Source of the DNA: Papaver somniferum | Lineage: Eukaryota > Streptophyta > Magnoliopsida > Ranunculales > Papaveraceae | Direction: 5' to 3' | Length of the DNA stretch: 64,000 bases | Assembly (NCBI RefSeq): GCF_003573695.1 | Contig: NC_039364.1 | Coordinates: 69,956,256-70,020,255 of the forward strand | Shown: in pieces, positions 24,021 through 34,686 of the stretch | Position numbering within the stretch: position 1 is the stretch's first letter | How the letters are laid out: every line of letters begins with the position of its first letter | Program-made: the position numbers and the translations under genes | The notes under the pieces: generated by a model | Database searches by the model: none | The model's input: only the letters and a program-made list of their open reading frames with translations | Told to the model about the DNA's origin: nothing

Positions 24021-26189
24021 TGAAAATACGAGGGTACCCAAATATACCTCAATCTGAAACTTTTCATACATATAAGTCCTTTCTCCGAAAGTGATTGTCT
24101 ATGGACTGAGTTGAGACAATACAACTAATCGGTTCACACTTCGTGTGATCGTCTATGGATACGAGATCGAGACAATACAACAACGAAGTATGTTTACTTG
24201 ATAAAAAGGTTCAGACTTAACCAAACACAATAGGGTTACTTATCAAGTAAATAGGAATTATCGTTTGTGTATTTTACTTATAATTATAATAACAACAATT
24301 ATAATTGCGGAAATAGAAAAGTAAAAGACACAACAAGATTTTGTTAACGAGGAAACAACAAATGCATAAACACCCCGGGACCTTGTCCAGAATTGAATAC
24401 TCTCAGGATTAAGCCGCTATACAAAATCAAACCAACTTCGTATAGTTGAGACCAAGCAACTAAATCTATAGTTCACCTAGTTCCGTATGTATTCCCACGC
24501 CTCCAACTTATAAATAAGTCACGTACTTGGAACAATTACTTTGGTTCGTATTCCAAACAGTAAAGGAACAACAAATCTGTTTGGTAGCAACTCTTTTCAA
24601 CCAAGTGATGTGAGTTCGACAAAGGATCTTCTGTTTATCTCAATAAACTCCTTCGTCAGGTTCTTAGATCTATTTTATTATCAACTACCGAAGTAATTGT
24701 TAAGATTTTGCAATCAATACTTTTAATCACAAAGAATTATATTGATGTCGATCTACACAACTAATCAATCTAATCTACCACAAGGATAAACCGATTATAG
24801 TTGGATCCTCTATACCGAAACAAGTATTGTGCACACCAAAGATTATAAAACCCAAATCAGAAATCTTCAATATCTTCTTTGTCTTCAAATCTTCTTAGAT
24901 CTTCAATAAACACCTGCACACAACAACTTGAATCTCTTGTGATCAATCACGCATAGAACGGAGTCTGTTAACAATGGATTATCACAAGACGTCTTTAGAT
25001 CTACAAACAGTATAAAGATCCCTGTCGAAACTTCGATCTAGTTTGAGTGAATCTTATATCAAAAGAGAAGATTCTCAAGCATAAACAAAGTAGGTGCAAT
25101 CAAAGTTCAACCACCATTAGTCAATCAAATCAATCGAAAACAAAAGATAAACCGTAATTATCTAGTTTCCCAGCAACGGTACTAATAGAGCTTCTCAATC
25201 CCAAAGAAGACTTTAAACTGAGCGGCCGTAAGAGATTTCGCCTAATTAGGTTACTTTCCTCTCCGAATAGGCGGATTCACTAGTAGCAGCACAACCAAGG
25301 AAGTTTGTTGTCACGAAGGATTAGTTTGCTAGAAATGCAAACTTCAAGTATTTATAGAAAAGGAAGTTTGGACACCAAGGAATTTACAAAACCGAAAATA
25401 CTCTCAAGATATGCAATATATTCCAAATTCGGTTTCCATAATTCATGGAAATGCTCTGTCCAGAATAATGACTGAAAATCTCTTTGGAAAATCTCCAACT
25501 AGTAAATGCACATTACTAATTCTCATTTTCCTAAAATAAAATTAAAAACCTTAAATAAAAGATTCTTAACTTATTTATGTTTCGATCCTGTGATTTTCTT
25601 CCTTTAGCTATTAAGGAATAACTTTGAACAAATAAAGATTAGCGTTACTGCACATGTTCAAAGTATGTCGACATCCTTACTTTGTAAGTCATCTTTCATA
25701 TTTACAACCTTGAAACCGATTTTCCACACTTCCAAACAAGTTTAGAATTGGTTCATCTGACTTTGAAGAACTATGTGATTGATCAAAAACACTCAATCAC
25801 AAATCATGGGTTTCACAGTTCTACCAAAACAAGTTTCGGTTCTACCTCCATGTGAGTACTGTGTATAGACACACTAGCTTTCCAAAAATTCGGTTGACTA
25901 GGTACTAGGATCGGTTCCCCACATATATATGGTATCTAACTTGAATGTGTTGCACATGTCCATAAGATCGGTTCCCCTTTGCCTAAAAACGTGTTGCACA
26001 TGTCCAGAGGATCGGTTCCCCTTTATGCGAAAACATGATGCACCTCATACAAGGATCGATTCCCCTTTGTGATAGGTTGCACCTCTTACTAGGATCGGTT
26101 CCCCTTTACCCAAAGTCGGTCTTACCAATAACACAAAATCGATCATACCATCTCAGGTGATTACTTAATATCGGTTTCACTAATAAAAG
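24021..26189 (-). mobile_element. 3' LTR of element D, first segment
   Basis: It starts TGAAAATACGAGGGTACCC, the same as the 5' LTR at 63251. It is broken at 26189 by element C (TSD AAAAG at 26185-26189) and resumes at 40958. Both parts total 2,828 bp, the length of solo LTR D'. Signatures in common with the 5' LTR run along its first 750 bases with only scattered differences. Confidence 0.85.
25735..26189 (-). repeat. palindromic array in 3' LTR of D
   Basis: Inverted counterpart of the D' and D'' arrays. Here the most regular units read AGGATCGGTTCCCCTTT with GCACATGTCC-like spacers, so the core has drifted from GACCGGTC. Element C inserted into this array. Confidence 0.65.
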
Positions 26190-27858
26190 TGATAAGCACG
26201 CAAGTGCGACGCATTTTCACCCATAAATACATTAGCGGGGATTCATTTTATCACTAATAAACTTGTTTGTAGGTATTTTTGGCAATAAACATTTTTGAAA
26301 ATTTCGGCTCGAAAAGTTGATAAAGGCACCCGGAGGACACATGTTATTTGGACTCTCACTATTGGATAAGGGGCTCCTCAATTACTAAGGGGTACCTAGT
26401 TGATAAGGGGCATCCTATTTTACTATTTACACCCAACTGTTATTCGCACCTAACCACTCTGGATAAGGGATGCCCTTCTCCTTCTGAAAATATGAATTGG
26501 CGGGAAATATGCTGTCAAGAGGCAAATTTTAGGGTTCGAATTTCGGGGAGGTTGTAAGGAGATTAAAACGCTGATATTGATGGGATGGACTCACTAATGA
26601 TAAACAGACTTGGTATGGGTGCTATAATGGACCCAAATTGGCTAGAACTCGGATTGAAAGCGAAACATGGGCTTACTGTTCTCGGGTTTGTTTGGAAATT
26701 TTTTTTGGAGTAGATTTGGACCGGGTTTCACGTGAGATTTTCACGCAGTTGGATTGGTATCATCCTGTTTCAATAAAACAGGGATGGTAGCGTATTTGGT
26801 TTCAAGAACAAAAGGTAATTACGTGGACATCTGATGAAACAGAGGTTGGAGCAATACGGAGTTCTATTGGGTTGGTTTTAGAAAATTGCGTGTGCATTCA
26901 GTGAGTTAGGCATGATCTAGAACGTGTTCTCAATGAGTTGGGAAAGCGTTGACAGCAACATGCGCGCGAAGAAGAGAAACAGGGAAAGATATTTACCGTA
27001 TCTGCATGGTGATAAAATCGAATATACTTGATTGATTACGGGAAATTTTGGGGATTAATTACGAGAGATTCTTAGTCATGTGGTGTATATAAAGGCAGTT
27101 GAGGAGTAATGGAAGGCATAGAGAGTTAGGGGTTAGAATAGAGCAGAGAAGCGGGAGTTGCAGAACTTGTCTCTGTTGCTGCCATTAAAGAAGAAGAAGA
27201 ACATAGAACAGCAGTTAAAAACAGTCGCAAAAACCGTTACATGTAGTTTCAAATTCAATATCTTTGTAACAATTTCTGTAACAATTATTTCGAATTCGCA
27301 ACAGTCTGTTAGTGTTTCTCTGTAACAATGTGTTCTGTAACAATTATAACTGTTACAAGCGCACTGCTTTATACCTTTTCTCTTTGCAAACACCTTTTTG
27401 AGCAATGAAAAATTCCTTTGAGTGTGTTTTCACCATGCGGAGCTAGAACCCATCACTGGGACGATGGAGGAAGACGAATTTCATACATGGGTAAACTTTT
27501 GCACTAATTTTAATTGAAATATGATTTGAATTAATTGGTTGTCATTTAATTTGATGAAGTATGCTTAGCTTAAATGTTTTGATACATCATGCTTTGGATT
27601 TACAACTAATATTTTGAGAATCTACCTTGGAAAAATCAGAGTCCATGTTAATTTTATTTATTGAGCTTTAATTGTTGAGAATAAATAAATTGAACCCTAT
27701 GTTATGAATTGACGAAATCCTATTCCAAGTAACTCTCTTCATCCCGTGACAATATTTTGTATATATTTTTCTTTTCTATTAGTTTATTAATTATTAAAAT
27801 CAATCTCATCAAGTCCGAGTGAACGACAACCTATTTACCACTATTTAAAATTACATCA
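26190..27858 (+). mobile_element. 5' LTR of element C
   Basis: 1,669 bp, TGATAAGCACGCAAGTGCG...AAATTACATCA, with a partner of the same length at 39284-40952. The two differ by scattered substitutions and by small indels that happen to balance. Perfect 5-bp TSDs AAAAG flank the element (26185-26189, 40953-40957). A TATA box and a primer site confirm plus-strand orientation. Confidence 0.95.
27086..27093 (+). promoter_or_regulatory. TATA box in 5' LTR of C
   Basis: TATATAAA followed by GGCAGTTGAGG, about 770 bases before the LTR end. The 3' LTR has the same site at 40185-40192. It is the likely U3/R promoter of element C. Confidence 0.7.
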
Positions 27859-27863
27859 ATTTT

Positions 27864-27881
27864 TGGCGCCGCCGACGCGGA
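27864..27881 (+). promoter_or_regulatory. primer-binding site of element C
   Basis: TGGCGCCGCCGACGCGGA, five bases after the LTR end, resembles the tRNA-Asp-type primer site of Athila and related gypsy elements. It shows that C is plus strand. Confidence 0.8.
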
Positions 27882-28358
27882 CTTGTGTATAATTTGTTTT
27901 TAGGTTTTATTTTTATTTTTATTTTGTTCTTTTTTATGTGTTTTGGTATTTCTGTTTGCTTTCAGACTTGAGGCTGAGCAAAAGAAAAAGAGAAGAAGTG
28001 CTGAAAAGAAAAGTAAAGCCAAAGAAGGAAAAAAAAAAAAAAAGAGAAATCCAAAAGGAGTGAAGAAGAATATTTTTGTATATAGTTATTTATTTTTTTA
28101 TTAGATTTTTTTTTTATTTTTAGAGACTGTAAATAGGATTTTATGTTTGTAATTTTTCTTTTTCTTTTTGGACTTTATTTTTGGGACATTTTTTTGGACA
28201 TTATTTTTGAAACCCTAATGAAGGGTTAATTTAAATAAAACTGCTGCAGGGAAGGACAGCAGTTACGATATTGTCTCGTCCCTTCAGGTTCGTACACTGA
28301 CATAGGAGTCAGTGGCCTGAGTCGACTTCAATGGTTCATCGCCCGTCTGGTACGAGAG
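27882..28358 (+). other. 5' internal leader of element C
   Basis: Untranslated leader: T-rich, then purine-rich (GAAAAAGAGAAGAAG-like, A run near 28030). No coding frame. Element A begins at 28359, and C resumes at 37060/37065. Confidence 0.7.
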
Positions 28359-29135
28359 TGTTTATGGATGAAAACTATTCCTGCCGAATTTGGTAATTTG
28401 GGGTGTGGATGAGGAATGAATCTAAACCCTAAACAAATGCACTGCACGGGAGTGCTTTGTGATTCGAGAAATCAATCTTTACAATTCTGTCCTAAACCAA
28501 GAAATGGCTGTTCCAGACTTGCTTCGGTCACAAAGTGAAGGAGATGGGGTTGATCTTAGGGAGGGAAGCGAATAAGGTGTTGAGATTATGAAGGTGTTGG
28601 ATATGTATGACTTGTATCAGAAAGCTGAACTGGCTTGCAGAATGTAAGCTATCAGTTCCGGCGTTTGAATATTGTTGTATCAACACTTGCTTCTGTTGTC
28701 TTGTTTGAAAATAGGGAGGAGAACCTATTTATACAAGTCATTGAGCCTAAACCACGTCTCTCATGGGAAGTGGAGAAAGTGGAGTGATGGAGTAGTGGAG
28801 TTGCGTGTGTTAGTGTTACACGATCAGTCTTTCCCACTTCTCCCATCATCACTATCCGTCCATGACTTCCTGACACGTTCTTGTGATGGCGCATTGTGCG
28901 CTGTACGCTGTAAACCGCCAGACCAACACCCAAGTATGTATCCCCCAGTTTCTGACATGATTGATGTCTCGAGTGTGTGGATCGTGGGACCCACAGAAGG
29001 TAGCATGCAATGCTAGGTTAAATAACTAAGTTATTTGGAATTTGATACTTGTAAAATATCACGTGAATTCTATGTATGTAATGCATCGAATATATTCAGC
29101 ATATATGAAGCATCGGTGTTTTAAGGCTTAATGTA
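28359..29135 (-). mobile_element. 3' LTR of element A, truncated
   Basis: It matches 34687-35463 of the 5' LTR (start TGTTTATGGATGAAAAC) and then departs from it after ...AAGGCTTAATG. About 1.6 kb of LTR, the polypurine tract and the front of the antisense gene are missing, joined directly to the antisense remnant. A single deletion explains this. Confidence 0.8.
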
Positions 29136-29519
29136 GTTCAACACTGTGCATCTGCTTTGGTTACCACGGTAAACTTCCTTCTTCCCCTGATTGCTAAGAT
29201 GGAGGGTATCTCCATCCTTAACGTTGCCGAATCAAAATTTGAAGAGTGGGAGAACATGGTGTCTACCTGTGAATCGATGAAATTCAATGTGGGTTGGCTG
29301 CGTCAGCGTCTTGACATCATCAAGGTTGATCGAGCTGGTATCCTTGCGAACGTAGTTCCTGCTGCGAAGGCTATCTTGGAAGAAGAAAAGGCTCTGGCTG
29401 CTGAATCGGAGAAGGTGGAGCAGGCAGTACAGAACTTGAAGAATAGAACAAATAGATATAAAGCTAGACTGAAGATGATGCTCTCAAGGAACTATAATCT
29501 GCTGGATGGTCTCTTCTAA
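29136..29519 (+). pseudogene. remnant of antisense gene in element A (coiled-coil end)
   Basis: A plus-strand frame, opposite to pol, ends at 29517-29519. It contains EEWENMVSTCESMKFNVGWL and a long helical heptad region rich in Ala, Glu and Lys. It is homologous to the last coding segment of the antisense PMD gene of element B (57235-57561; there EYNLEKYEELGFNLKWLRQK). The PMD part is deleted, as its upstream edge is fused to the truncated LTR. Its place between pol and 3' LTR is the same as in B. Confidence 0.75.
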
Positions 29520-29719
29520 GCCGCAGTCAGCTGTATTTTCTCATTGTTAACGACATTCATGTCAAAAGGTTTTGAACATCTTTGCGGAATAAATTGTACT
29601 GGTTTTTGATTGATGAAACAGGTTTTTTCATTAAACCATCTCTGAATAAATTGATAATTCAAACATGTAATGAAAATAAATTCCTGTGTTGTTGTGTCAT
29701 GAGACAGAGCGGACAATGA

Positions 29720-32700
29720 TTAAGCATGATATGCCTTGAGCCATTTTCCATTGATGACTGTCTCTAGCTTGCCTCCGTCCACTTTAATGATCTTGTAGTA
29801 GCCGGTACTGTAAGCCTTGGTGATTGTATAAGGACCTTCCCATTTCGGTGAGAATTTCGGTGCGGATATGTCTTGCTGGATGTGTTTGGACGTTTTCAAG
29901 ACCAAATCCCCCACTTTGAAAACACGTGGTTTCACAGTTTTGTTGTATGCCCTAGAAATTATATTCTTGTACACGTGAGTGTGTTCTTCTGCTTTGCTTC
30001 TTCTGAAATCCAGAGTGTCTAATTCCGCTACTCTAGAGTTGGATGCTTCAGCCTCATTCCAGTGGACCCTGGTTGCTTCTGAAATCCCGGCTGATGGGAT
30101 TTTGATCTCTGCTGGGAGAATTGCGTCTGCACCGTAAACAAGTGAGTATGGAGAAACTCCAATGGAGCTTCTGGGTGACGTTCGATATGCCCATAGCGCT
30201 ATTGATAACTGGTCATGCCATTCTCTAGGATTTCCATGCACTGTTCGACCGATGATCCGGATCAGTGTCTTGTTGGTACTCTCAGCTTGTCTCTTTCCTT
30301 GAGGATAGTAGATAGTGGAGAAGACCTGTTTAATTCCATACTCTTCAAGTAACTCTCGTACCTGTTTGTTGACGAAGGGAGTGCCGTTATCAGTGACGAT
30401 ATGCTTTGGCACACTGAAGCGACAAATGATATGTTCTTTGATGAAAGCGGCAATCGTTGCTCCTGTAATCCCTCGTAGAGGAATGGATTCTACCCATTTA
30501 GTGAAGTATTCTGTCGCGGTTATGATGTACTCATGCTGCTTTGATGACGGCGGATTGATTTTCCCAATAACGTCCAGTCCCTAGCTGTAAAATGGCCATG
30601 GACTGCTTATCGAGTGTAAAGGGGTGGAAGGAGCGTGAACAAGGTTCCCATGAATTTGACATTTGTGGCACCTTTGAACGAAAGAGTTTGCGTCATCCTC
30701 CATGGTCGGCCAATAGTATTTCTCGTGTATCTGGAGAAACAGTTTCCTCTTCCCTTGATGTTCCCCTTCGTGCATTTCATTCAGCATGATTGGGATTTCT
30801 ACCCCAGCCAGGCATCGCAATAGATCACATCCGAAGCTCTTGCAATACAAGATCCCTTCGTGAAATACGAACTTGGCTTTTTGCTTTATCTTGACAGCAT
30901 CCTTTTGATTAGTGGGAGTTTCCCCGTCGCGGAGATAGCTAATGTACGGCTCTCTCCAGTCCCCAGTGTGGTTCACACTAAAAACCTCCAATTGGTGTGG
31001 CGGCGCTTGACAATTTGAGCAGGACTTCTGAAGTAGTCTGGATTGAGTCTCCATCTCTGGCCAGTAATAGTCCAGGCGTTGAAGTCGTCGGTAAAGCGTT
31101 ACCACCAGTGATTGTACGCAAATTTGATTGTGAACATGGTTAAGATGTTGTTGTGCCTCATCATCTCCGAGACATCTTGATAGAGAACCATTCGGGTTTC
31201 GATGATATAGCATACCATGAAGCATGAAGAAGTTCTGCAGGGTTTTGAGACTGATCTTTCCTTGGGAGAGCGAGCTGTTGAGCTCCCGAATGATCGGCGT
31301 TCTCCAATCGTGAGCCTCGGTGTCTTTGTATTGTGACATACATGTTGATTCTATGGTTCTCCTCTTTACTGTCAGGGTTTCTTCAAAACCTTCGAACTTC
31401 AATTTGGAAGCCAGCGTTGCTAGGCAATCGGCGTGTTTGTTGTTGCTGCGACCAATATGGGTTATGGTTGCATCGGCAAAGTAGTTTAGTAACCTTTGTG
31501 CTTCTGATCGGTATGGAGCTAGCGTTACTTTCTTCAATGCGTATAATCCATTAATCTGATTCACCAGTAGTTTGGAGTCACCTCTTATCTCCAGACGTGT
31601 GACTCCTGCTTGTTTGGGTATTGACAACCCTATGAGGAAGGCTTCATACTCTGCTGAGTTGTTGGTGCATTGGAAGTCCAACTTGAAGGAGTGTGAGAAT
31701 ACTTCCCCAATCGGGGATACTAAGACCACGCCTGCTCCTCCGGCGTTACTGCTAGGGGTAGCGGAGCCGTCAAAATACAAGATCCATGTTTCTTCCTCGA
31801 CAACATCGATGTCTGGAAATTCTCCAGGAAGATCTTCGTGTAGCCCCGTAGTGCCTTCCCCAGGGAATGCTGCTAATAAGTCTGCGACTGCTTGCCACTT
31901 GATAGATCTAGGAGACGTATGTGTTATGTCCAACTCCGACATTTGGAGAAGCCACTTGGCCGTCCTTCCCATCAGGACCGGTTTTGAAAGCAAAAACTTC
32001 GCAGGATCTGATTTAGATATGAGTACCACCTTGTTGGACAATAGGTAATGTCTAAACTTCTGAATGGAATGGATTAGAGATAAACATGCCTTCTCCGCCT
32101 TGGGATACCTGAGCTCATCATCTCTTAATATTCGACTGAAGTAATATATGGGGCGTTCGATTTCCTCATCGTCTTCCTGGGCGAGTAAAGCCCCTACAGC
32201 GGTATCGCTGGAGGCGGTGTAGAGACATAGCGGCTTCCCTTGGACGGGAGACCTCATGATGGTTGGAGATGATAGTATTCGTTGAATCTTTTGAAACGCT
32301 TCATGTTGAGTTGCGGTCCAAATAAAATTTGCTCCCTTCTTCAGCAAGGGGGTGAATGCAGCGACAAGCTGGGCCAAGCCAGGTATAAAACGATGAATGT
32401 AGTTCACCTTTCCCATGAAGCTCTGAAGTTCCTTCACAGTTTGTGGTGGCGGCATCGTGAGGATGGATTGAGTCTTGGACGGGTCTACTTTGATCCCTTC
32501 AGCAGTCACTTGGAATCCCAGAAATTTGCCTGAAGAGACACGGAAGGCGCATTTCAAAGGATTCATCTTCAATTTGTATTCACGACACCTTTCGAACACT
32601 TGTTGTAAGACTCCCGCATGATCTTCCCGAGCTCTTGACTTGACCACAATATCATCCACGTAGTCTTCTACTTGCTTATGCATCACGTCATGGAAGATTT

Positions 32701-33448
32701 CCGTCATAGCGCGTTGATACGTTGCACCGGCATTCTTTAAACCGAAGGGCATAACAATATAGTAAAAATTTCCAAGAGGGGTTCGAAAGGCTGTCTTATA
32801 TGCATCGTGTTTATACATCCTTATCTGATTGTAGCCACTGTAACCATCCATGAAGGAGAACATGCCGTGTCCGCTGGTAGCATCTACTAACATGTCGATG
32901 TTAGGCAGAGGAAAATCGTCCTTGGGGCAGCACTTGTTCAGGTCTCTGAAGTCAACGCAGTACCGTATCTGTCCGTTTTTCTTCGTTACTGGAACCACAT
33001 TAGATAACCAGGTCGGATGGTGAATATGTTTGATAAAGCCACCAGCTAGCAACTTCTGAATTTCAGTTTTGATTTGCTCTTCCACTTCGTGTCTGAATTG
33101 CCTCGGAGACTGTTTGATCGGCTTGGATCCTGGTATGATATGTAGATGGTGAGTGACCAATTTTTCATCCAAACCAGGCATTTCCTCATACATCCAGGCA
33201 AATACGTCTTGATACTCCTTGAGAAGCTGGACAAGACTCGCGCGTTCGTCTGTGGATAAAGTCGAACTGATAAAGACAGGCCTGAGAGATTCTTCATTCC
33301 CGATGTTAACAGTTTCGAGCTCGTCAGTTGTGGAGTTGGTGTCATCTTGTGACTGTCGCGGAGCGTCCAATACTTCTTCTTGCGGCCCATCATTCTTGAA
33401 ACACTCATCTGGGCGGAGAGAATGGGTGCCAGTCTCTCTTGCTAATTG
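29720..33448 (-). pseudogene. pol: element A pol: RT, RNase H, second RNase H, integrase
   Basis: One frame of about 1,240 codons with a single internal stop, TAG at 30581-30583. Counting from the ATG at 33370: RT at about residues 90-270 with YCVDFRDLN, FSFMDGYSGYNQI and catalytic YVDD at 237-240; gypsy RNase H next (LYTASSDTAVGALLAQ); then an archaeal-type RNase H (WILYFDGSATPSS, AEYEAFLIGL, HADCLATLAS), a mark of the Tat lineage; then the integrase zinc finger (HEGEHQGKR, CHKCQ). Beyond the stop come integrase catalytic residues in TDNGTPF and PQGKRQAEST and the C-terminal domain (FSPKWEGPYTITKAY). It lies in the same frame as the protease upstream, separated by a TAG at 33449-33451. Apart from the stops the enzyme motifs look complete. 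Confidence 0.95.
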
Positions 33449-33508
33449 CTAACAGCGGCGTCGGTATATTGTTTTCCCCTTCTGATCACGGCTTGCCTCG
33501 TAAGTTCA

Positions 33509-34120
33509 TTCCCTCTTGGTGTGAACGTGGGTTGAAGCTTCACAGGATAAAGATGAACGCCTCATCAGCAAAGGTGCGTCGTGGTGCTTAGCCCTTAGTG
33601 ATGCAAGTCGGTCTTCTTCCTGAATTAAAGCCCACGTGGGTAGTGGGGTGCACAAGACTTTATATGATCTTCCCTGCGGAGTTTCCTTTGGCTCGAAAAG
33701 TTCCACTCCGCATATTGGTGCGTACGGAGACAATGATGCAGGAATACGGATGACTTCCTCATTTAACATGGTCTTTAGGCACGAGTGATACGTTGAAGGG
33801 ATGACCTTATTTTCATGAAGCCACGGTCTCCCTAGTATCATATAATAGTCCGGCTTCTTCTCTATGACTTCAAATTTCACTTTTGATTGAATAGGCCCTA
33901 CTGATAAATTCAGATTGACATATCCGTATGTGCTGGTCTGGTTTCCTTCGAAGTCTGTCATTTTGGTGGGCTGTCGTACGATCTTGCATGGGAGAACCTT
34001 GGCTGTCCTGAGAGTCTTGAGAGTAATCACATTCGAAGATGCTCCTGTGTCGATGAGGGCCCTTCTGTACTCTGAACCCTTGATGTGTGCGGTAACATGC
34101 AGGGCTCGGTTGTGACCTTC
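33509..34120 (-). pseudogene. element A protease
   Basis: Retroviral-type aspartic protease in the same frame as pol. It has the catalytic triplet within ALIDTGASSNVITLKTL, a flap-like region (YGYVNLNLSVG) and the late motif YYMILGRPWLHE. It is bounded by in-frame stops: TAA at 34121-34123 upstream and TGA at 33506-33508 downstream. It would cut the gag-pol polyprotein. Unlike element B, its active-site triplet is intact. Confidence 0.85.
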
Positions 34121-34123
34121 TTA

Positions 34124-34640
34124 TGCCATCATATCTTCTTATGTAAATGTAACATTATTTACAGATGTTTCCGACGCGCTTATGACCTCTGGACGTGAAG
34201 GATCCAGGTGTGCGTCTAGGGCTATCTGGTTAATTGCAGCAAACGTCTCCGCCCGCTGATTCTTCGAGAGGTGTAAAAGTTCACACAAACTTTCCACTAG
34301 AGATGCCGCTTCCTGATCCACTGGTCTCTGGTTCGTAGTAAAGCTGCTGATTTGAGAGGGACCAGTATCGGTGTGGAAGCCTCTGGAACGCTCATCTCTG
34401 ATGTGATCTTGACGAGTATGTCAAGTATTCCATTTATCGCTTCCTTGATCAGCTCCATGTTCTTCGTGTGAATCTCTTGTACCCGCGTTAGTTCACTCAA
34501 CGTTGGAAGTCTCCTGATTATACTGTCAGGTACGCCGTTTGGAGGAGGGGTATCTCCGTTGGAGGAATTACCAGGATTTGAGGCCGTTGAGGCGGTCCTA
34601 AGACCAACTATTTGAAACCGATCGAATGGTATTGAAGAAA
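34124..34640 (-). pseudogene. element A gag remnant
   Basis: Two short gag pieces remain. An N-terminal helix (SELTRVQEIHTKNMELIKEA) matches the B gag helix (ADLMKVQEILAKN). A late piece (LVESLCELLHLSKNQRAE) matches the B segment just before the protease. The capsid core and zinc knuckle between them are deleted and the two pieces are in different frames. An in-frame TAA also stands at 34139-34141. Confidence 0.75.
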
Positions 34641-34664
34641 TTGACTTTACAACCGAGAGATTAA

Positions 34665-34683
34665 CCTCCCGCTGTGGTCGCCA
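34665..34683 (-). promoter_or_regulatory. primer-binding site of element A
   Basis: On the minus strand, TGGCGACCACAGCGGGAG begins three bases after the LTR end (...CCATAAACA). Element B has the same site with one change (60606-60623). The start TGGCGACCAC fits priming by a tRNA-Arg, as reported for Tat/Ogre elements; I could not compare it with tRNA sequences. Confidence 0.75.
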
Positions 34684-34686
34684 AAT

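Noticed and set aside
26348..26557. 69-71-codon frames at 26348 and 39441 and the 104-codon frame at 39737
   Set aside because: They sit in the two LTRs of element C upstream of or near the TATA box; the 104-codon frame is open only in one LTR copy.
28652..29016. Frames of 93-114 codons on both strands in 28652-29016, repeated at 34856-35349
   Set aside because: They lie in the LTRs of element A and recur with the LTR copy; no domain.
31572..32533. Plus-strand frames of 83-158 codons within 31572-32533
   Set aside because: Antisense shadows of the element A RNase H and RT frame.
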